Below are positions 1 through 9,555 of a stretch of 64,000 bases of DNA, piece by piece. The position numbers were made by a program, and so were the translations under genes. Origin of the DNA: Candidatus Ribeiella danica. GTDB taxonomy: Bacteria; Chloroflexota; Chloroflexia; Chloroflexales; Roseiflexaceae. Under the pieces are notes generated by a model. The model searched no databases and was not told where the DNA came from. It worked only from the letters and a program-made list of their open reading frames with translations. The stretch lies in NCBI GenBank assembly GCA_016717335.1, contig JADKFS010000001.1, forward strand, positions 682,001 through 746,000, in the 5' to 3' direction. Each line of letters starts with the position of its first letter. Within the stretch, counting starts at the first letter, position 1.

Positions 1-3
1 CCG

Positions 4-339
4 ATGAGCACGACCACGCTGGCCAACCTGAGCCGCCTGGCCGGCCTGGTCAGCGTCGCGCTGATGGGGCTGGCGGCAGTCCTGGTCGCGATCGGCGCCA
101 TGACCGGAGGATCGAATAGTGCACTGAGCGGGTTCGGCTACCTGCTGGCGTTCCTGCCGCTCGTCGGCGGTCCGGCCGGAGCGACCCTCGGCATTATCGC
201 CCTGGTCCGCCCACAGACACTGACAACCGCGAACGGCCGGCGCCACGCGGTTCTCGGCATCGCGACGGGGGCCGCCACGCTGCTGCTATGCTGCGCGATC
301 GGCCTCATGGCCGGGACGATCGGCGCGGCCAGAGAATAG
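4..339 (+). CDS. Small three-helix membrane protein (DUF4190-like)
   Basis: A 111-residue protein with three hydrophobic segments, at about residues 13-33, 43-68 and 80-106, and almost no soluble part. The spacing resembles the small DUF4190-type membrane proteins often found next to FHA or zinc-ribbon proteins in Chloroflexi and Actinobacteria, but there is no catalytic motif and I assign no function. The ATG lies three bases from the window edge, so an upstream start cannot be excluded. It is followed by 120 bp that end in a tandem-heptamer repeat before the VWA gene. Confidence 0.6.
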   Translation: MSTTTLANLSRLAGLVSVALMGLAAVLVAIGAMTGGSNSALSGFGYLLAFLPLVGGPAGATLGIIALVRPQTLTTANGRRHAVLGIATGAATLLLCCAIGLMAGTIGAARE

Positions 340-429
340 CAAGACGCCGCCTTCGGGCTAAAGCCCTCGGCTACAGATTATGAAGCCCGCCACGGTGGGC
401 TGGGCGACCCAGCTGAAATAACTATTCTG

Positions 430-452
430 ACTACTGACTACTGACTACTGGA
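430..452. repeat. Tandem heptamer repeat (GACTACT units)
   Basis: About three copies of the 7-mer GACTACT directly upstream of the ribosome binding site of the VWA gene. This is a single arm; no inverted partner is seen. The same heptamer is used at 5556-5661 and 21434-21510. Confidence 0.75.
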
Positions 453-459
453 GATAGAA

Positions 460-1698
460 ATGCCTGACAATGTTACGTTAACCTGCACGTGGGGCCGCGC
501 CCCGCTGCCGACCAGCGCAAACCCGCAGGCCGCCTACCTGCTGATCGAGGCGCAGCCCGGCGCTGCGACCGAGGCGGCGCCGCTGAACTTCTGTCTGGTG
601 CTCGACCGCTCGGGCTCGATGCAGGGCGCCAAGCTCGCGGCGCTCAAAGACGCCACCAAGCGCGTGATCGACACGCTGACCCCGCAGGATGTGGTCTCGA
701 TCGTGCTATTCGACGACCAGGTGCAGGTGCTGGCCCCTGCCACACCGGCGACCGACAAGGACGCGCTCAAGGCCCTGGTCGACTCGGTCGAGGAGGCCGG
801 CGGGACCGCGATGTCCGGCGGGCTGCAGGCCGGCCAGGCCGAGCTGCGCAAGAACAGCGCGCCCGACCGCGTCTCGGCCATGCTGCTGCTGACCGATGGG
901 CAGACCTGGGGCGACGAGGACCACTGCCGCGCGATCGCCGGCGAGCTTGGCCGCGAGTCGGTGCGGCTCACCGCGCTGGGGCTCGGCGCCGAGTGGAACG
1001 AGAAGCTGCTCGACGACCTGGCCGAGGCGACCGGCGGCGCGTCCGACTATATCGCCGATCCGGCCCAGATTACGACCTTCTTCCAGCACGCGGTTCGCGC
1101 GGCACAGGGCACGCTGGCGCAGGACGCGCGGCTGCTGCTGCGGCTGGCGCGCGACGTCACGCCGCGGGCGGTCCACCGCGTCGCGCCCGTGATTGCCAAC
1201 CTTGGCTACCAGCCGATCGGCGAGAGCGAGATTGCCGTCCGGCTGGGCAGCCTGGAGGCCGGCAGCGCGGCCAGCGTCGTTGTCGACCTGATGGTGCCGC
1301 CGCGCGCGGCCGGCTCGTTCCGCATCGCCCAGGCCGAGCTGCACTACACGCCGATGGGCGCCGCCGAGCAAGTCGTGAAGCAGGATGTGCTGCTCGCGTT
1401 CACCGCCGACCCGAACGCCGCGCCCTACGACGCGCGCGTGATGAATCTGGTCGAGAAAGTGACCGCGTTCAAGCTGCAGACCCGCGCGCTCTCAGAGGCC
1501 GAGGCCGGCAATGTCGCGGGCGCGACTCAGAAGCTGCGCGCCGCCGCGACGCGCCTGCTCGACCTTGGCGAGCTGGATCTGGCGCAGAAAGCCCAGGCGC
1601 AGGCCGAGCAGCTCGAACAGGGCAAAGGGATGAACGCCGAGACCCAGAAGGAGCTGCGCTACGCGACGCGGCGCCTCACTCAGAAGCTGGAAGAATAA
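460..1698 (+). CDS. VWA-domain protein with intact MIDAS
   Basis: A 412-residue protein without signal peptide or membrane segment. The von Willebrand factor A domain covers about residues 40-215. It has the metal-ion-dependent adhesion site DxSxS (D49-R-S-G-S53), a GGTAMSGGL threonine loop near 120 and a TDG motif near 147. A beta-rich middle follows (about 225-320), then an alanine/glutamate-rich helical C-terminus (about 340-412). Such cytoplasmic VWA proteins usually act as Mg-dependent protein-binding modules. The zinc-ribbon/FHA gene starts 19 bp downstream, so the two are probably co-transcribed and may work in one phosphoprotein-signalling complex, which is inference. The start has GGAGA at a suitable distance. 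Confidence 0.85.
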   Translation: MPDNVTLTCTWGRAPLPTSANPQAAYLLIEAQPGAATEAAPLNFCLVLDRSGSMQGAKLAALKDATKRVIDTLTPQDVVSIVLFDDQVQVLAPATPATDKDALKALVDSVEEAGGTAMSGGLQAGQAELRKNSAPDRVSAMLLLTDGQTWGDEDHCRAIAGELGRESVRLTALGLGAEWNEKLLDDLAEATGGASDYIADPAQITTFFQHAVRAAQGTLAQDARLLLRLARDVTPRAVHRVAPVIANLGYQPIGESEIAVRLGSLEAGSAASVVVDLMVPPRAAGSFRIAQAELHYTPMGAAEQVVKQDVLLAFTADPNAAPYDARVMNLVEKVTAFKLQTRALSEAEAGNVAGATQKLRAAATRLLDLGELDLAQKAQAQAEQLEQGKGMNAETQKELRYATRRLTQKLEE

Positions 1699-1717
1699 GA
1701 TTCTAGAGGAGTAAACG

Positions 1718-3145
1718 ATGAAGTGCCCAACCTGTGGTGCCGAGAACGAGGCTGCCAATCGCTTCTGCGAGCAGTGCGGTTCACGGCTTGAGTCGAGCGG
1801 CGGGGTTCAGCAGGCTCAGGTCGATACCTCCTCGGCGCCGACCGCGGCTGGACCGACCTGCCCGTCGTGCGGCGCGGCGGTGATCCCCGGCGAGGCGTTC
1901 TGCGACGAGTGCGGCGCCGCGCTGAACAACGTGGCCCCGGCCGCGGCCGCCCCGATCCCGATCGCCTACGACGCGCCGACGATCGCCGCGCCGCCGCTGG
2001 ACGGCAGCCAGAGCGTGGTCTGTCCGGCCTGCGGCCACCAGAACCTGCCCGGCGATCAGTTCTGCGATAACTGCGGCGCGGCGCTGCCGGCCGGCGGCGC
2101 TGCCGCAGCGCCGGCCGAGTCTGCGACAGTCAGCGCGGCGGCCGCGCCGCAGCCCTCGGAGATCGCGCTATCCCAGGCGCCGACGACCGAGCAGCCGATG
2201 ATCACCGCGGATGCGAGCGGGGCACAGGCGACCTACGAGACCGAGCGCAAGCGGATCGAGGACGAGATCGCGCGGCAGCAGCAGATTATCACGCAGTTCG
2301 AGCAGATGCTGGCGATGTTCGGCGCCGCCGCGCCCGCCGCCGTCAGCCAGGGCCTCGCCGAGGCCCGCGACGCCAAGGCCCGCGCCGAGGCCGAGCTAGC
2401 CGCGCTGCAGCCGCCCCCGCCCGCGGTGGACCCGGCCGAGGTGGCGCGGATCGAGAGCGAGATCGGGCGGCAGCAGCAGATTATCACGCAGTTCGAGCAG
2501 ATGCTGGCGATGTTCGGCGCCGCCGCGCCCGCCGCCGTCAGCCAGGGCCTCGCCGAGGCCCGCGACGCCAAGGCCCGCGCCGAGGCCGAGCTGGCCGCGC
2601 TGCAGGGCGGCGCGGCCGCGCCGGCAGCGCCGATCGAGGCGAAGGCAGCCCAGCCCGAGGCCCAGCCACGCTCGCCTGGCGACGCGCCAGCGGCGGCCAT
2701 CCCACCAGCTGCGCCGGTCGCCCAGACAGCCGTCAGCTCGCCGCCGGCCGAGGCGATCCCGCCGCCTGCGCCGGTCGCGCCGAGCGCTCCGCCGATGCAG
2801 CCCACGCCAGCGCAAGCTGCGCCGGCCGCCCCGCGGCTGGTGTTCGACGACGGCAAGGAGCTGGCGCTGCCGGCCGACAAGCGCGAGATCATCGTCGGGC
2901 GCGAGGACCCGATCAGCGGGATCTTCCCCGAGGTCGATCTGACGCCCTTCGGCGGCGAGACCGGCGGCGTGAGCCGCCAGCACGCGCGGCTCAACCACAC
3001 CAACGGCCAGTGGACGATCACCGACCTGAACAGCACGAACTACACGCGCGTCGACGGGGCCAAGATCGAGCCGAGCGTGTCGGTGCAGCTCAAGAGCGGG
3101 TCGCGACTGCAGTTCGGGCGGGTCGCAATGACGTTCCAGGCGTAG
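1718..3145 (+). CDS. Triple zinc-ribbon, coiled-coil and FHA domain protein
   Basis: A 475-residue modular protein. Three CxxC-x(n)-CxxC zinc ribbons lie at about residues 3-24, 48-68 and 103-124. Next come two copies of a 65-residue alpha-helical unit (about 178-300), then an Ala/Pro-rich linker. The C-terminal FHA domain (about 380-475) has the GR...SRxH...N signature that binds phosphothreonine. The start has GAGGAG nine bases upstream. The coiled-coil unit is duplicated almost perfectly at DNA level (2272-2411 and 2467-2606, offset 195 bp). It likely acts as an adaptor for Ser/Thr-kinase signalling together with the upstream VWA protein; no kinase gene is visible here. Confidence 0.85.
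   Translation: MKCPTCGAENEAANRFCEQCGSRLESSGGVQQAQVDTSSAPTAAGPTCPSCGAAVIPGEAFCDECGAALNNVAPAAAAPIPIAYDAPTIAAPPLDGSQSVVCPACGHQNLPGDQFCDNCGAALPAGGAAAAPAESATVSAAAAPQPSEIALSQAPTTEQPMITADASGAQATYETERKRIEDEIARQQQIITQFEQMLAMFGAAAPAAVSQGLAEARDAKARAEAELAALQPPPPAVDPAEVARIESEIGRQQQIITQFEQMLAMFGAAAPAAVSQGLAEARDAKARAEAELAALQGGAAAPAAPIEAKAAQPEAQPRSPGDAPAAAIPPAAPVAQTAVSSPPAEAIPPPAPVAPSAPPMQPTPAQAAPAAPRLVFDDGKELALPADKREIIVGREDPISGIFPEVDLTPFGGETGGVSRQHARLNHTNGQWTITDLNSTNYTRVDGAKIEPSVSVQLKSGSRLQFGRVAMTFQA
2272..2606 (+). repeat. Intragenic 195-bp (65-codon) tandem duplication
   Basis: The stretch beginning GCGGCAGCAGCAGATTATC at 2272 recurs at 2467. The two copies are near-identical for about 140 bp (one obvious difference, agctagcc against agctggcc). 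The offset keeps the reading frame. Identity at synonymous positions implies a recent duplication or continuing gene conversion. Confidence 0.85.
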
Positions 3146-3159
3146 GCGCGATTCGCGCC

Positions 3160-3300
3160 GAATACCCCTCCCCCAGCCCCCTCCCCTGCCAGGGGAGGGG
3201 GTTAGATTTTTGTCATCAGGGTGCGGCCGCAGAGCGACCGTACCCTGATGACGGAGGGATACTCCCCCGCTCCCGTTCTGGGAGAGGGGTGAGGGCGAAC
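3160..3300. repeat. Cluster of GC-rich palindromes
   Basis: The gap 3146-3438 holds three nested palindromes: a CCCCTCCC/GGGGAGGGG hairpin near 3163-3200, a GTCATCAGGGT/ACCCTGATGAC pair with 11-bp arms (3212-3222 and 3242-3252), and a CTCCC/GGGAG hairpin near 3262-3290. The last is of the type seen at 10436, 24340, 39204, 40600 and 61960. No gene is visible in this interval. Confidence 0.7.
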
Positions 3301-3438
3301 AAGGCCCAGAGACGTGATCGGTGAAAAAGCACACGCCTGTACGGAGCGGGGGCCGGGCGCCGGGCCGACTTGCAGCACGGCGCCAATATGTTACACTATG
3401 TCCAGTTGACGACCCGTGTAGCATAGAGCAAGAGCGCC

Positions 3439-3951
3439 ATGACCCACGATCGTGTTCGCCCCATGCGCGCCGAGTCCACCGGCAGCGTCGCTGAATCGAG
3501 CGTTCGCGGCGTGCTGACGGGGCGCGGCTATGTCGAGCTGTCCATTCAGGCGCTGCAGGAGGCCGAGCCGGCGGCGGAGCAGACGGCCATGTTCCGCGAC
3601 TTCGCGCGGCGGCCGCGCCCGGCGCGCCTGTTCGTCGCGCAGTACCCGATCGGCGCGAGCATCTACGGCCTGCCGCTGAACGCCGACTTCTGGGTGCACG
3701 GGGCGCCGCATTACCCCGGGGGGCTGGCGATCGAGGTCAAGTGGCAGCAGTCCACCGGCAGCGTGGACGAGAAATTCCCCTACCTGGTCCACAACGTCAA
3801 GGAGTGCTACCCCTGCCCGGCCCTGGTGATCGCCGACGGCGGCGGCCAGCGGCCCGGCGCGCTGCAGTGGCTGCGCGCCCAGGCCGGGGAGAATCTCCTG
3901 GCGGTCTTCTCGCTGGCCGAGTTCATGGCCTGGGCCAACCGCAACCTCTGA
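3439..3951 (+). CDS. PD-(D/E)XK nuclease superfamily protein
   Basis: A 170-residue soluble protein. The core motif is readable: an early Glu in AESSVRG (about residue 19), Asp in LNADFWV (about 80), and E-x-K in AIEVKWQQ (about 95-97). These are the conserved acidic/Lys residues of PD-(D/E)XK phosphodiesterases. The NVKECYPCP segment and the C-terminal part are typical of small stand-alone members. No methylase, helicase or toxin partner is adjacent, so a restriction role is not supported; a DNA-repair or uncharacterised nuclease is possible. The ribosome binding site is weak (GAGCAAGAG). The stop lies just before an inverted-octamer element. Confidence 0.65.
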   Translation: MTHDRVRPMRAESTGSVAESSVRGVLTGRGYVELSIQALQEAEPAAEQTAMFRDFARRPRPARLFVAQYPIGASIYGLPLNADFWVHGAPHYPGGLAIEVKWQQSTGSVDEKFPYLVHNVKECYPCPALVIADGGGQRPGALQWLRAQAGENLLAVFSLAEFMAWANRNL

Positions 3952-3955
3952 TCCA

Positions 3956-4008
3956 GTTTTGAGTGTTGAGGTATGAGTTTTAAGTTAGGCAGCTCGCCAA
4001 CTCAAAAC

Positions 4009-4031
<23 letters not shown>
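3956..4031. repeat. Inverted tandem-octamer element
   Basis: The left arm begins TTTTGAGTGTTGAGG and continues as TATGAGTTTT. The right arm is its near reverse complement (AACTCAAAACTCATACC and on). The two are separated by about 15 bp, in the gap between two convergent genes, where the hairpin could end transcription from both sides. Confidence 0.8.
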
Positions 4032-5544
<1,513 letters not shown>

Positions 5545-5555
5545 GTCTTCCTCAT

Positions 5556-5661
5556 GAGTAGTCAGTAGTCAGCAGTCAGTAGTCAGAGACGTGATAGCTG
5601 CAACGATCGGCGGTGAAACCATTGGTACTGATATCCGGCATCTGACGTCTGACTACTCGGT
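5556..5661. repeat. Inverted heptamer element (AGTAGTC / GACTACT)
   Basis: The left arm has four AGTAGTC-type heptamers at 5558-5588. The right arm at 5640-5660 reads as the inverse (GACGTCTGACTACT). About 50 bp of unrelated spacer lies between. The element sits between two co-directional ABC transporter genes and overlaps the 3' end of the permease gene. Confidence 0.75.
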
Positions 5662-6663
5662 CTCGTACGGCACCCCGTCCGCCGCGGGCGGTATCGCGCG
5701 CCCGATCACGCCGGCCAGCACGATGATCGTCAGCAGGTACGGGAACATGCCGATGATCTGGGACGAGATCGGCACGCCGAACTGCTGGGCGTTGATCTGC
5801 AGGGCGTTGGCGGCCCCGAACAGCAGCGCCGCCGCCCACGCGCCGAAGGGCGTCCAGCCGCCGAAGATCATCGCCGCCAGCGCGATAAAGCCGCGCCCGT
5901 TGGTGATCAGCGTCTCGAAGCTCGGCACCGCCTCAAGCGTGAAGTACGCGCCGCCCAGGCCGGCGATCCCGGCGCCGATCAGCACGTTGGCGTAGCGCAT
6001 CCACCTGACGTTGATGCCGACCGTATCGGCCGCGCGCGGGTTCTCGCCGACGGCGCGCGTGCGCAGACCCCAGCGCGTGCGGAACAGCACGAAGTTCGCC
6101 ACGATCACCAGGATGATCGAGACCCAGGCGATCGGCTGCTGGCGAAAGACCGGACCGATCACCGGCAGCTCGGACAGGATCGGGATCGGCAGCTGCGGCA
6201 GCAGCCCGGCCGACTGCAGGCCCTGCTCGCGCAGCTTGGTGAGCATCTGCGTGTCCAGGAAGCCGGTCAGGCCGATCGCCAGGATGTTGATCACCGTGCC
6301 GCTGACAATCTGGTCGACTCTGAAGGTGACCGAGAGCCAGGCGTGCAGCAGGCCCATCAGCATGCCGGTCATAATGCCGGCGGCGATCCCAACGCCGAGA
6401 TTCTGCGTCAGCGCGGCGGCGAGCCAGGCGCCGAAGGCGGCCGCGAGCATCATCCCCTCGATCGCTATGTTGACCACCCCGCTGCGCTCGCAAAACAGGC
6501 CGGCCAGCGCGCCCAGCGTGATCGGCGTGGCAAACCGCAGCGTCGTCGCCAGCATGCTCGCGGCGACCGTCGCCGGGGCGACGTCGTTGCGCCCGAGCAC
6601 GACCGTCAGGACGATCAGCGCGACCACAGTGCCGATGATGAATAGAAAGCGATTGCGTGACAT
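5653..6663 (-). CDS. BMP-family ABC transporter permease (YufQ/COG1079-like)
   Basis: A 336-residue polytopic membrane protein with about eight hydrophobic segments. The GxxxGLFCERSGVVNIAIEGMM motif near residues 50-72 is diagnostic of BPD_transp_2 permeases of the BMP/nucleoside class. GLRTRAVGENPRAADTVGIN near 200-220 is the usual ATPase-contacting loop. It forms the heterodimeric channel with the upstream permease. The last codons (YETE) run into the heptamer element at 5640-5660. Confidence 0.92.
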   Translation of the reverse strand: MSRNRFLFIIGTVVALIVLTVVLGRNDVAPATVAASMLATTLRFATPITLGALAGLFCERSGVVNIAIEGMMLAAAFGAWLAAALTQNLGVGIAAGIMTGMLMGLLHAWLSVTFRVDQIVSGTVINILAIGLTGFLDTQMLTKLREQGLQSAGLLPQLPIPILSELPVIGPVFRQQPIAWVSIILVIVANFVLFRTRWGLRTRAVGENPRAADTVGINVRWMRYANVLIGAGIAGLGGAYFTLEAVPSFETLITNGRGFIALAAMIFGGWTPFGAWAAALLFGAANALQINAQQFGVPISSQIIGMFPYLLTIIVLAGVIGRAIPPAADGVPYETE

Positions 6664-6671
6664 TCGTCCAC

Positions 6672-6751
6672 CTTGGGACGAGGGGCTTGGGGCTTGGGGC
6701 TTGGGGCAGTGAGCTACCCTAGACCCTAGACCCTAGACCCTAGCCTCTAGC
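6672..6751. repeat. Heptamer element (GGGGCTT arm and CTAGACC arm)
   Basis: The left arm has three to four GGGGCTT heptamers (6680-6706). The right arm has three to four CTAGACC heptamers (6717-6743), a degenerate inverse of the left. It lies between the two permease genes and reaches the 3' end of the upstream one. Confidence 0.7.
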
Positions 6752-7868
6752 TCTTCCCCCAGCCCTTGCTCAGCGCTGCCTGCCCAACCTCGTCACGCGG
6801 CTTCGGCACGCGGTAGATCCAGCGAATGATCTGCTCGGCGGCGACAAAGACCAGGATCAGCGCCTGGATCACCGAGATAATGTCGGCCGAGATCTGCGTG
6901 CGGAACTGCATCACCGTGGCGCCATTGCGCAGCGCGCCAAACAGCAGCGCGGCCAGCACGGTCCCGATCGGCGTGGTGCGGCCGAGCAGTGCGATCGCGA
7001 TGCCGTCGAAGCCGTAGCCCACGTTGAAGCCCAGGATGCCGCGATAGTTCACCCCCGCCACCTGGATCGTCCCGCCCAGCCCGGCCAGCAGGCCGCTGAG
7101 CCCCATAGCGAGCACGATATTGCGGGCGACGTTGATTCCGGCGTACTTGGCGGCCGAGGAGTTCGCGCCGACGGTGCGGATCTCGAAGCCCCAGGTGGTC
7201 TTCCACAGGAAGTACCAGACCGCCACGGCGGCGAGGAACGCCAGCACGACGCCCCAGTGCAGGCCCGGCAAGAGGAACGGCAGCCGCGCCGCCTCGGCGA
7301 TCTTGGGCGTCTGCGCCGTCACGTTCGTCGGCGAAGGGTCGCGGAACGGGCCGGTGAGCAAGAAGCCGGTGATCTGCGCGGCGATGTAGTTGAGCATGAT
7401 CGTCGTGATCACCTCATGCGCGCCGGTGCGGGCCTTCAGAAAGCCCGGCAGCATGCCCCACACGAACCCGCCGAGCGCGCCCGCCAGCATGGTCAGCGGC
7501 AGCAGGATGACCGCGGGCAAGCCCGCCAGGCTGACGCCGGTCCAGGCGGCGGCCAGCACGCCCATCCCGAACTGCCCCTCGACGCCGATGTTGAACAGGC
7601 CGCAGCGGAACGCCAGCGCGACGGCCAGGCCCGCGAAGATCAGCGGCGTCGAGCGCACCAGCGTGCCGATGATCGCCTTCTGCGAGCCGAACGCGCCCTG
7701 GAACAGGCCGGCGTAGCCGTCCAGCACGAACTTGACGCCCAGCCAGTCGCCGTTCAGCCGCGGCCCCGACAGCCAGATGATCACGCCGCCGGCGAACAGC
7801 GCGGTGATGATCGAGAGCAGAGGGAGAAGCGCCGCTCGCCCGAGCCCGCGCAGTCGTTGCACAGCCAT
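6747..7868 (-). CDS. BMP-family ABC transporter permease (YufP/COG4603-like)
   Basis: A 373-residue membrane protein with roughly nine hydrophobic segments. The conserved FNIGVEGQFGMG motif lies near residues 85-96 and the cytoplasmic loop EIRTVGANSSAAKYAGIN near 220. I use the ATG at 7868 (MAVQRLRGLGRAALL) because GAGG lies eight bases upstream; the upstream in-frame extension is basic, unconserved-looking and runs into hairpin DNA. It is the first permease after the lipoprotein gene in the minus-strand operon. Confidence 0.9.
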   Translation of the reverse strand: MAVQRLRGLGRAALLPLLSIITALFAGGVIIWLSGPRLNGDWLGVKFVLDGYAGLFQGAFGSQKAIIGTLVRSTPLIFAGLAVALAFRCGLFNIGVEGQFGMGVLAAAWTGVSLAGLPAVILLPLTMLAGALGGFVWGMLPGFLKARTGAHEVITTIMLNYIAAQITGFLLTGPFRDPSPTNVTAQTPKIAEAARLPFLLPGLHWGVVLAFLAAVAVWYFLWKTTWGFEIRTVGANSSAAKYAGINVARNIVLAMGLSGLLAGLGGTIQVAGVNYRGILGFNVGYGFDGIAIALLGRTTPIGTVLAALLFGALRNGATVMQFRTQISADIISVIQALILVFVAAEQIIRWIYRVPKPRDEVGQAALSKGWGKS

Positions 7869-7942
7869 CGCAACCTCTGATACAACGAAGGGAAAGCGGA
7901 TGGTCCTCTTTCCCTTCGACTGCCGACTTCGTTGTAGAAGCG

Positions 7943-8073
7943 GTGGCGGAGTGACGCGACAAGCACGCTCACTCCGCCACAATATCACGTTGTTAGCGCG
8001 CAACCCTCGTGGCTCGCAGCGCTCATTCTGTGGGCGGGGTGTGAGGGAGGCGTAGCCACCCTCACACCCCGCC
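7943..8073. repeat. Two long intergenic hairpins
   Basis: Hairpin 1 has arms GTGGCGGAGTGA (7943-7954) and TCACTCCGCCAC (7969-7980). Hairpin 2 has perfect 15-bp arms GGCGGGGTGTGAGGG (8033-8047) and CCCTCACACCCCGCC (8059-8073), whose stem continues with one A/A mismatch to a GTA loop. They lie between the lipoprotein and permease genes, where they could attenuate or stabilise the mRNA, as is common between binding-protein and channel genes. Hairpin 2 belongs to the same class as 52360-52444 and 59499-59573. Confidence 0.85.
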
Positions 8074-8105
8074 GAACCTCCCGCTGCCTCGCCGTGGCGC
8101 AGGAA

Positions 8106-9281
8106 CTAGGAGGCAGGCTTGGCCGGCGAGACGTCGGTCTTCAGCGAGCCGTCGAGCAGCTTCTTCTGCACGTCGTCGATCTTGGTCTTGACGTCGGCCG
8201 GCACCTTGCTCTCCAGATCGTGGAACGGCGCCAGGCCGACTTCGCCGTAGACGTTGCCGCCCTTGAACGAGCCGTCGGCGACCTTCTTGATCTGGTCGGT
8301 CACGCCCTTGTCGATGATCTTGATCGCGCTGGTGATGATCACGTCCTTGGCCTCGGGGACAGTCAGGTACTGATCGGTGTCGACGCCGATCGCGTACACG
8401 CCCTTGTCCTTGCGATCCGCGGCCGCCAGCAGCGCGCCGTTGCCGGTGCGGCCGCCCGCGCCGAAGACGACGTCCACGCCCTGGTCGATCATCGAGAGCG
8501 CGGTCGCCTTGCCCCACTCGGGGTCGACGAAGGTCTTCTCGAAGCCGACGTCGTTGTGGTAGACCGTCTGGACGTTGATGTCGGCCTTGACCGACTTGGC
8601 GCCCGCGCGGTAGCCCTCGCCGAAGCGCCACACCGGCGGCACGGCGTCGGTGCCGAGGATGGCGCCAATCTTGCCGCTCTTCGAGATCGAGGCGGCCAGC
8701 ACGCCGGCCAGGTAGCCCGCCTGGTCCTCGTTGAAGTTCAGGCCGGCCAGGTTAGCGATCTCCTCGCTCTGGAACTGGTCCACGCCGATGAACTTGATGT
8801 CCGGGTTGGCCTTCGCGGCGGCGACCGTCTGCTCGCCCAGGTTGAAGCCAACCGTGACGATCACATTGTAGCTCTCGCTGACGAACTGGCCGATGTTCTT
8901 CTCGTAGTCGTTCGGGTCGGTCGTCTCAATGACCTTCGCCTCGACGCCCAGCGCCTTAGCGGCGTCCTGCACGCCCTTCCAGGCCGAGTCGTTGAAGCTC
9001 TTGTCGCCAAGCTTGGCGATGTCGGTCACCATACCGATCTTGAGCGAGCTGGCCGCCGGGGCCGCCGTCGCGGCCGGGGCTGCCGTCGCCTCAGCCGGGG
9101 CCGCCGTCGCCTCAGCCGGGGCCGCCGTCGCGGCCGGAGCCGCCGTCGCCTCAGCCGGGGCCGCCGTCGCCGCGGCAGGCGCGGCCGTGGGCGCCGTCGT
9201 CGCAGCGGACTGGCCGCACGCAGCCAGCACCGGTACGAGCAGTGCGAGCAGGAGCACCATCGCAGATAACGGTTTTCGCAT
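8106..9281 (-). CDS. BMP-family ABC transporter substrate-binding lipoprotein
   Basis: A 391-residue lipoprotein. The signal peptide ends in VLAACG with lipobox Cys22. A low-complexity Ala/Thr/Pro/Glu linker made of repeated AAPAEAT units spans residues 25-76. The Bmp domain follows (about 78-390) with KIGMVTDIAKLGDKSFNDSAW and DVVFGAGGRTGNGAL. It captures nucleosides or a related small ligand outside the membrane. AAGGAGG lies nine bases before the ATG. It is first in the operon and has its own strong promoter at 9445-9473. The C-terminal DISPAK-like tail is unremarkable. Confidence 0.93.
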   Translation of the reverse strand: MRKPLSAMVLLLALLVPVLAACGQSAATTAPTAAPAAATAAPAEATAAPAATAAPAEATAAPAEATAAPAATAAPAASSLKIGMVTDIAKLGDKSFNDSAWKGVQDAAKALGVEAKVIETTDPNDYEKNIGQFVSESYNVIVTVGFNLGEQTVAAAKANPDIKFIGVDQFQSEEIANLAGLNFNEDQAGYLAGVLAASISKSGKIGAILGTDAVPPVWRFGEGYRAGAKSVKADINVQTVYHNDVGFEKTFVDPEWGKATALSMIDQGVDVVFGAGGRTGNGALLAAADRKDKGVYAIGVDTDQYLTVPEAKDVIITSAIKIIDKGVTDQIKKVADGSFKGGNVYGEVGLAPFHDLESKVPADVKTKIDDVQKKLLDGSLKTDVSPAKPAS

Positions 9282-9444
9282 GGGAATCTACCTCCTTACG
9301 GTTTGCCGAATCCATCGACACAGGGAATCTGCACCATACAAGGCGCCTGCGCCTGGGTGGAGTCATCACTTTCTCCTGGCAACTCTTCGCATACAGTGAC
9401 GAATCGCAACCAGCGCATCTGTTTCGCCTCGTCGGGACGGGGCG

Positions 9445-9473
9445 ATTATAGCATAGTCGGATTGTGTTGCCAA
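9445..9473 (-). promoter_or_regulatory. Sigma-70 type promoter of the BMP transporter operon
   Basis: Read on the minus strand: TTGGCA (9473-9468), 17 bp, TATAAT (9450-9445). The -10 is a perfect consensus and the -35 matches 5 of 6. The predicted start near 9438 leaves a leader of about 155 nt before the lipoprotein gene. Confidence 0.8.
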
Positions 9474-9486
9474 ATCACCGGAAAAC

Positions 9487-9519
9487 GTGACAGTTCCTGT
9501 CACACCATTCCAGTATACT
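9487..9519 (+). promoter_or_regulatory. Dyad GTGACAG-TTC-CTGTCAC over a promoter
   Basis: A perfect 7-bp inverted repeat (9487-9493 and 9497-9503) overlaps the expected -35 position of a plus-strand promoter whose -10 is TATACT (9514-9519). It also lies 14 bp behind the -35 of the divergent BMP operon. One bound regulator could therefore control both directions. No cognate regulator gene is adjacent. Confidence 0.55.
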
Positions 9520-9555
9520 ACCTATAGACACAGATGTTTCAGAAAGGAACAGCCT

